Of a stretch of DNA of 10,112 nt, positions 6,154 through 10,112 are shown piece after piece. The notes beneath the pieces were generated by a model that was not told where the DNA came from, did not search any database, and saw only the letters and a list, made by a program, of their open reading frames with translations. The number at the start of each line of letters is the position of its first letter. The stretch's first letter is position 1. This DNA is from an uncultured Clostridia bacterium (GTDB taxonomy: Bacteria; Bacillota; Clostridia; Oscillospirales; Acutalibacteraceae), in NCBI GenBank assembly GCA_937919155.1, contig CALFPM010000098.1, positions 1-10,112 on the forward strand, given 5' to 3'. Made by a program: the position numbers and the translations under genes.

Positions 6154-7446
6154 ATGAGTAAGAAAATTGATACAGACAGAGTTGAATTTACTAAGGATAT
6201 GATGGATTACACTATCCTTGCACCCAATATGCTTGATATCACTTTCAGGCTTTTTGTCAAAATTTTCGGTCAGTACGGATATAAAACAGAACTGTTGCAG
6301 AATGACGGCAGAGCAGTTGTTGACAAAGGTCTTAAATATGTTCATAACGATACATGCTACCCCGCGTTGCTTGTTATCGGTCAGCTTATTGACGCTCTTG
6401 ATACAGGTAAATATGACCCCGATAAAACCGCTTTGCTGATTACTCAGTCGGGCGGCGGATGCAGAGCATCAAACTATATTCATCTTCTTAGAAAAGCGCT
6501 TAAAAAGGCAGGTTATCCTCAGGTACCCGTTATTTCACTTAACCTTTCAGGTCTTGAGAAAAACAGCGGCTTCAAAATCAGGCTTTCAATGGCGCTCAAG
6601 ATGCTTTCAGGTGTTATTTACGGCGACCTTATTACATTGCTCAAAAATCAGATTGAGCCTTATGAAGTGAATAAGGGCGATGCCGCAAGGCTTACACAGA
6701 AATGGATTGACAGCCTTAGTGCAGAAATGCAGAAGGGCAGGGGATATTCATTCTTTGCCGTTAACAAGAGACTTCCCGAAATAACAAAATCCTTTGCCGA
6801 AATTCCCGTCAAGAAAACGGAAAAGACAAAGGTTGGCGTTGTTGGCGAAATCTATGTTAAATATTCACCCCTTGCAAACAACCATCTGGAGGAATTCCTA
6901 TTCGGTCAGGATTGCGAGGTTATGGTGCCCGGTCTGCTTGGTTTCGTAAATTTCAAGGTTGATAACCGTCTTGAGGACATCAAGCTTTACGGCGGCAATC
7001 CCTTTAAGAAAATTGCAATGAGAATTGCAATGTGGTATCTTTCAAAGGTTGAGAAGAATCTTATTTCTGCCGCAAAAGCTTACGGCAATTTTAATGTACC
7101 CGCACCCTATGCACACATCAAAGAGATGTGCACAAAGATTATCGGCCCCGGCTGTAAAATGGGTGAAGGCTGGCTCCTTACTGCAGAAATGATGGAGCTT
7201 ATCGAAAGCGGCTACGGCAACATTGTCTGCGCCCAGCCTTTCGGATGTCTTCCTAACCATATTGTAGGCAAGGGTATGATCAGAAAGCTTAAGGAAATGT
7301 ATCCTCAGTCCAATATCGTTCCCATTGACTATGACCCCGGTGCAACCCAGGTTAACCAGGAAAACAGAATCAAGCTTATGCTTGCAATCGCAAAGGAAAA
7401 TTCTGGTTGCTCAGGTTGTTGCAGTAACTGCAGTGAATGTGAATAA
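6154..7446 (+). CDS. 2-hydroxyacyl-CoA dehydratase-like protein (COG3581 type), partner of the upstream activase
   Basis: This 430-residue protein matches the C-terminal third of the large activase/dehydratase proteins of clostridia. Conserved cysteines are C68 (HNDTCYPALL), C103 (SGGGCRASNY) and C365 (QPFGCLPNH), plus C326, C334 (GPGCKMGEG) and C359. DTCYPA and FGC mirror DTVCYPA and FGCG in the upstream protein, so the two look like homologous halves of an HgdA/HgdB-type dimer able to hold an iron-sulfur or double-cubane cluster between them. The last 12 residues hold five cysteines, C419, C422, C423, C426 and C429 (CxxCCxxCxxC), on a short Ser/Asn/Glu tail, suggesting another metal site or a redox-active end. 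The gene starts 13 bases after the upstream stop and is followed by a strong terminator. Probable function is the catalytic or electron-accepting part of an ATP-dependent reductase; the substrate is unknown. Confidence 0.87.
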   Translation: MSKKIDTDRVEFTKDMMDYTILAPNMLDITFRLFVKIFGQYGYKTELLQNDGRAVVDKGLKYVHNDTCYPALLVIGQLIDALDTGKYDPDKTALLITQSGGGCRASNYIHLLRKALKKAGYPQVPVISLNLSGLEKNSGFKIRLSMALKMLSGVIYGDLITLLKNQIEPYEVNKGDAARLTQKWIDSLSAEMQKGRGYSFFAVNKRLPEITKSFAEIPVKKTEKTKVGVVGEIYVKYSPLANNHLEEFLFGQDCEVMVPGLLGFVNFKVDNRLEDIKLYGGNPFKKIAMRIAMWYLSKVEKNLISAAKAYGNFNVPAPYAHIKEMCTKIIGPGCKMGEGWLLTAEMMELIESGYGNIVCAQPFGCLPNHIVGKGMIRKLKEMYPQSNIVPIDYDPGATQVNQENRIKLMLAIAKENSGCSGCCSNCSECE

Positions 7447-7456
7447 GCAATAATAT

Positions 7457-7491
7457 ATCCCCGATGCTTCGTGCATCGGGGATGTTTTTTT
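7457..7491 (+). terminator. Strong intrinsic terminator ending the plsC-activase operon
   Basis: ATCCCCGATGC (7457-7467) and GCATCGGGGAT (7473-7483) form a perfect 11-base-pair stem with a TTCGT loop, followed by G and seven T. The last two T belong to the stop codon of the convergent lipoprotein gene. For the minus strand the same stem is followed only by ATATATTATT, so it may also stop that transcript, less efficiently. Confidence 0.92.
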
Positions 7492-7936
7492 ATTCTTCAA
7501 TTCGGAGTGAGTATGTTTCTCCGTTGACAATTTCTGTCATATCAATGCCTTTTGCGGCGTAAGTGTCACCGACATAAAATGCCCAATAATTGCCTGTTGT
7601 TTCATATTCAGCAAAGATTCCGTTGACTCTTTTGACATAAAGTCCGAAGTCTCCCTCATCGCCCTCAATCAGTCCGTTTTCCTGAAGAGCTTCACCGACA
7701 ATGGTTTTGTCTGTGTTTATAATAAACGGCGTGATGTGACCTTCTGCATCATAAACACGGAAAATAAAGGTGTTTTCACCCTGTCCGATTTCCGTCATAG
7801 AGGACATTTCAACATAAGCAGTTGTGGTTGAGGTTTCATCAGAAGTTGTTTTGTTGCATGAACAGAATACAAACACTGCAATCAGAATAACGGCAATAAC
7901 CGCAATAACCGCAAAAAAAGAACGTTTATTTTTCAA
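7490..7936 (-). CDS. Putative lipoprotein with a DUF4430-like C-terminal domain
   Basis: A 148-residue secreted lipoprotein candidate. A basic N-terminus (MKNKRSFF) is followed by a hydrophobic signal segment and FCSC, where C27 (from the TTG start) would be lipidated; the lipobox is not ideal. A Ser/Thr-rich linker (about 29-47) follows. The rest resembles DUF4430, the beta-rich module also seen at the C-terminus of cobalamin-binding proteins: a VYDAEG strand, VGEALQENG, FGLYVKRVNGIFAE, then NYWAFYVGDTYAAKGID and a final NGETYSLRIEE. TTG 7936-7934 is preferred because AAAGGAA (7952-7946) is 9 bases away; a GTG at 7945 touches the ribosome binding site. Likely an extracellular ligand-binding or adhesion accessory protein; the ligand is unknown. 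It converges on the operon terminator and is divergent from the deacetylase gene. Confidence 0.8.
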   Translation of the reverse strand: MKNKRSFFAVIAVIAVILIAVFVFCSCNKTTSDETSTTTAYVEMSSMTEIGQGENTFIFRVYDAEGHITPFIINTDKTIVGEALQENGLIEGDEGDFGLYVKRVNGIFAEYETTGNYWAFYVGDTYAAKGIDMTEIVNGETYSLRIEE

Positions 7937-7959
7937 ACAGAACACTTCCTTTCGCTATG

Positions 7960-7988
7960 ATTATACACCTCTGAATCAATAAAATCAA
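7960..7988 (-). promoter_or_regulatory. Promoter of the DUF4430 lipoprotein gene
   Basis: On the minus strand TTGATT (7988-7983) and TATAAT (7965-7960) are 17 bases apart, close to sigma-A consensus. Transcription would start near 7953, just before the AAAGGAA ribosome binding site, leaving a leader of only about 17 bases before TTG 7936. This also argues against any longer N-terminus. Confidence 0.7.
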
Positions 7989-8038
7989 CATAAATCTCCG
8001 GTTAAGGAATATGATTTATTGAAAGAGAGTGTTGCGTT

Positions 8039-8884
8039 ATGGTTATAAAAATAAGAAAATCATTTGTAATTCTTACTCTTGTTTTGATGCTTGCAACAGC
8101 AGGTTTTGGCGTTGTTTCGGCTTTGAATGCGCAGACTTCGGATAGCCTTCCCATCGTTATGTATCATCAGCTTACTGCGGATAAGTCGAAAGCGGGTAAA
8201 TATGTGCTTACTCTTGAACAGTTTGAAAAAGACTTGATATATCTGAAAGAAAACGGTTATGTTTCGGTTACGCTGAATCAGCTTTTTGACTTTGCAAACG
8301 GAGTTTCCGATTTGCCTGAAAAACCTTTCATGATAACTTTTGATGACGGGTGCGAAACTATTTATTCTTATGCTTTGCCGTTGCTTGAAAAATACGGATT
8401 TAATGCGGTATGCTTTGTGATTGGTTCGGTTGCGGATAAATACAGCGTTATCAATGACCATAATCTCAATTATTCCAATCTGACGTGGGATGAAATAAAA
8501 GAGCTTTACAACGGCGGTGTAATTGATATTCAGAGTCATACATATGATTTGCACAGTAATTCCGAAGGCCGAAACGGAATTAAAAAGAAAAAAGATGAAA
8601 CTTTTGAGAAGTACCGTGAATTTTTGAGTGCAGATGCGTTAAAAATGAAAGAGAAGATGATTGAATTTACAGGTAATCCGCCTGTTGCAATAGCCTATCC
8701 TTTCGGAAGTTTCAGCAAAGAAAGCAAGGATATTTTGAAAAACTGCGGAATAAAAGCGGCTTTTACCTGCGAAGAAAAGGTAAACATAATAAAAAAAGCC
8801 GGGTCCGAATGGCTTTTCGGACTCGGCAGATATAACAGACCGGAAGGTATAAGCTCAGAGAGCTTCTTCAAAAAATGGGAATAA
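8039..8884 (+). CDS. Polysaccharide deacetylase, PgaB/IcaB-like (NodB homology domain), secreted or membrane-anchored
   Basis: A 281-residue protein with an N-terminal hydrophobic segment (about 9-29) that can act as a signal peptide or membrane anchor. The mature part starts with PIVMYHQL (38-45), typical of the PgaB/IcaB branch of carbohydrate esterase family 4. Metal and catalytic motifs are TFDDG (100-104; D102 base, D103 metal ligand) and SHTYDLH (166-172; H167 and H172). The five-residue histidine spacing is as in PgaB rather than the four of PgdA-type enzymes. IAYPFGSF (218-225) is the third motif. The family removes acetyl groups from N-acetylglucosamine polymers, either an exopolysaccharide or peptidoglycan, outside the cytoplasm. 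The start is supported by AAAGAGAG (8022-8029), 9 bases before the ATG. No exopolysaccharide synthase gene is adjacent, so the polymer is unknown. Confidence 0.87.
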   Translation: MVIKIRKSFVILTLVLMLATAGFGVVSALNAQTSDSLPIVMYHQLTADKSKAGKYVLTLEQFEKDLIYLKENGYVSVTLNQLFDFANGVSDLPEKPFMITFDDGCETIYSYALPLLEKYGFNAVCFVIGSVADKYSVINDHNLNYSNLTWDEIKELYNGGVIDIQSHTYDLHSNSEGRNGIKKKKDETFEKYREFLSADALKMKEKMIEFTGNPPVAIAYPFGSFSKESKDILKNCGIKAAFTCEEKVNIIKKAGSEWLFGLGRYNRPEGISSESFFKKWE

Positions 8885-8885
8885 T

Positions 8886-8902
8886 GGTTAATCTGATTAA
8901 CC
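8886..8902. terminator. Palindrome between convergent deacetylase and aminotransferase genes, possible shared terminator
   Basis: GGTTAATC (8886-8893) and GATTAACC (8895-8902) are perfect inverted arms around a single base, folding in practice as a 6-base-pair stem with a 5-base loop. It overlaps the stop codon of the minus-strand gene. T-runs lie several bases away on both sides (TCTTTT at 8909-8914; TTTTTT on the minus strand), so termination would be weak. Confidence 0.35.
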
Positions 8903-10111
8903 GAGAATCTTTTCTATTGCGGCAATTTCTACGCAAAGGCAAAGAATCTCAACCGCTTTGCAGAGTTCGTCCCTTGACGGGAAGGTGGGGGCAATGCGGA
9001 TGTTTTTATCTTCGGGGTCTTTACCATAGGGGAAGGTTGCGCCTGCACCTGTGAGCGTTACGCCTGCTTCCTTGCAAAGCTGAACAGTTCTGATTGCACA
9101 GCCTTCGTAAACATCAAGGCTGATGAAATAGCCGCCGTTGGGTTTTGTCCATTCGGCAATTCCTTTGCCAGCAAGTTTTTCTTCAAATGCTTCAAGCACT
9201 GCGTTGAACTTGGGCTTGAGAATATCAGCGTGGCGCTGCATGTGAGCCTTAACACCGTCAAGATTTTTAAGATAATTTGCGTGGCGGAGCTGATTGATTT
9301 TGTCATAACCGATTGTCTGAACGGTCATTCTGCTCTTGATTGCCGCAATGTTTGCGTCAGAAGCCGCGAGAGCTGCAACACCTGCACCGGGGAAAGTGAT
9401 TTTTGAAGTTGATGTCACTTCGATAAACATATCTTCGCTGCTGTATTCCTTTGCAGCGTCAAAAATGTTGAGAAGTGAGTCATGCTCGTCATTAATGTGA
9501 TGAACGCAATATGCGTTGTCCCAGATAACTCTGAAATCCTTTGCGGCAGGCTTGAGTGCGGCAAAACGGCGAACTGTTTCGTCTGAATATGTGTTGCCCG
9601 AAGGGTTGGAATACATAGGAACGCAGATAATGCCCTTGACTTTTTCGTCAGCGATGAGGCTGTCAATCATGTCCATATCGGGGCCGTTTTCGTCTGTGGG
9701 AATGTTTATCATTTCAATTCCGAAGTGCTCAAGAATTGAGAAATGTCTGTCGTAACCGGGGACAGGGCAAAGGAATTTGATTGCGCCCTGCTTTGACCAG
9801 GGTTCTGCGCCGCAGCCGAAAAGCATGCACTGTGCAATGTAGTCATACATAATTGTGAGGCTTGCGTTACCGAAAACAATTGTGTTTTCAGGTTTTACGC
9901 CAAGGATATCAGCGAAAAGCTGCTTGCATTCGGGGATACCGTCAAGAATACCGTAGTTGCGCACGTCAAAGTTGTTTGATGCTTTGAAGTTGCCGAGAAG
10001 AGCGGGGTCAAGCATATCGTTTGAAAGTTCAAGCTGGTCGTTATAGCTTCTGCGATTATCTCGGCGGTTTGATTTATGATGACCGTATGGATGGTGTACA
10101 AGTTTCTTATG
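8897..10111 (-). CDS. PLP-dependent class I/II aminotransferase (Asp/MocR-like type), N-terminus atypical and cut by window edge
   Basis: A fold-type I aminotransferase of the branch often annotated as aspartate or MocR-like aminotransferase in clostridia. Counting from the first ATG (10015): DVRNYGILDGIPECK (17-31), GNASLTIMYD (49-58), FLCPVPGYDRHF (81-92), the cofactor site YSNPSGNT with N137, IWDNAYCVHH with D166 and Y169, PLP-binding lysine K205 in STSKITFPGAG, and NIRIAP near the end with the expected carboxylate-binding arginine. Residues QLELSND just upstream of this ATG also fit the family, so the real protein starts further out. Beyond about position 10040 the still-open frame reads a basic His/Arg/Asn-rich sequence instead of the expected conserved MSRGKPS motif, so only about 8897-10039 is genuine aminotransferase. 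Members are usually about 430 residues; roughly 45 N-terminal residues are missing. The substrate is probably an amino acid such as aspartate, not proven. Confidence 0.8.
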   Translation of the reverse strand, partial: HKKLVHHPYGHHKSNRRDNRRSYNDQLELSNDMLDPALLGNFKASNNFDVRNYGILDGIPECKQLFADILGVKPENTIVFGNASLTIMYDYIAQCMLFGCGAEPWSKQGAIKFLCPVPGYDRHFSILEHFGIEMINIPTDENGPDMDMIDSLIADEKVKGIICVPMYSNPSGNTYSDETVRRFAALKPAAKDFRVIWDNAYCVHHINDEHDSLLNIFDAAKEYSSEDMFIEVTSTSKITFPGAGVAALAASDANIAAIKSRMTVQTIGYDKINQLRHANYLKNLDGVKAHMQRHADILKPKFNAVLEAFEEKLAGKGIAEWTKPNGGYFISLDVYEGCAIRTVQLCKEAGVTLTGAGATFPYGKDPEDKNIRIAPTFPSRDELCKAVEILCLCVEIAAIEKILG

Positions 10112-10112
10112 G
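10040..10112. other. Foreign-looking terminal segment replacing the aminotransferase N-terminus
   Basis: From about 10040 to the edge the minus strand no longer encodes aminotransferase sequence. The plus strand in this stretch is an open frame that reads like real protein (YSFCDYLGGLIYDDRMDGVQ), faintly like YD-repeat/RHS-type proteins. It could be the start of an unrelated gene joined by a contig misassembly or a rearrangement. The RHS impression is weak. Confidence 0.4.

Noticed and set aside
3238..7446. Classical amino acid fermentation 2-hydroxyacyl-CoA dehydratase system (HgdABC/HadIBC type)
   Set aside because: No CoA-transferase, hydroxyacid dehydrogenase or separate A/B subunits are present, and the tandem architecture differs from the single-domain activase of those pathways.
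8005..8020. Promoter for the deacetylase gene around TATGAT (8010-8015)
   Set aside because: The -10 is fair but no -35 element is found at 16-18 bases; too weak to list as a feature.
8060..8554. Antisense open frame of 164 codons over the deacetylase gene
   Set aside because: The plus-strand gene has all catalytic motifs; the antisense product is a low-complexity Ile/Lys/Arg-rich string with no domain.
10040..10112. Confident RHS/YD-repeat gene start on the plus strand
   Set aside because: Only about 24 residues are visible and the resemblance is impressionistic; recorded as an unexplained segment instead.

Overview
The window looks like a chromosomal segment of an anaerobic Firmicute, probably a clostridial/Ruminococcaceae-type gut bacterium. 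The basis is moderate G+C, strong GGAGG-type ribosome binding sites, an oxygen-sensitive activase/double-cubane type system, a clostridial-style ECF sigma gene, and an aminotransferase resembling ruminococcal enzymes. This is inference from gene content; no rRNA or other marker is present. No tRNA, CRISPR array, insertion sequence or phage gene was seen.

Layout. Positions 1-384 (minus) hold the N-terminal part of nanE (N-acetylmannosamine-6-phosphate 2-epimerase), cut by the left edge. A compact divergent promoter region (385-511) separates it from the first of three PlsC-like acyltransferases (512-1102). Next come an ECF sigma factor (1200-1700) and a translationally coupled 59-residue protein (1697-1876) that looks like an anti-sigma N-terminus without a membrane segment. 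After a probable terminator, four tightly packed genes form an apparent operon: two more PlsC paralogues (2018-2614 and 2601-3221), a 967-residue tandem activase/dehydratase-like protein (3238-6141), and a 430-residue partner (6154-7446). A strong intrinsic terminator (7457-7491) closes it.

The right third holds a minus-strand DUF4430-like lipoprotein (7490-7936), a plus-strand PgaB/IcaB-like polysaccharide deacetylase (8039-8884), and a minus-strand class I aminotransferase of the MocR-like/Asp type (8897 to the edge). The aminotransferase's homology stops abruptly near 10040 although the frame stays open, which suggests a chimeric junction or a rearrangement.

The most interesting part is the 2018-7446 operon. 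The large protein carries two activase (ASKHA) domains, each with the two iron-sulfur cysteines 39 residues apart. It also has a four-cysteine motif and an HgdB-like region. The 430-residue protein supplies a second HgdB-like half and ends in a CxxCCxxCxxC tail. Together they could form a self-contained ATP-driven low-potential reductase, co-transcribed with lipid acyltransferases. Its substrate is unknown.
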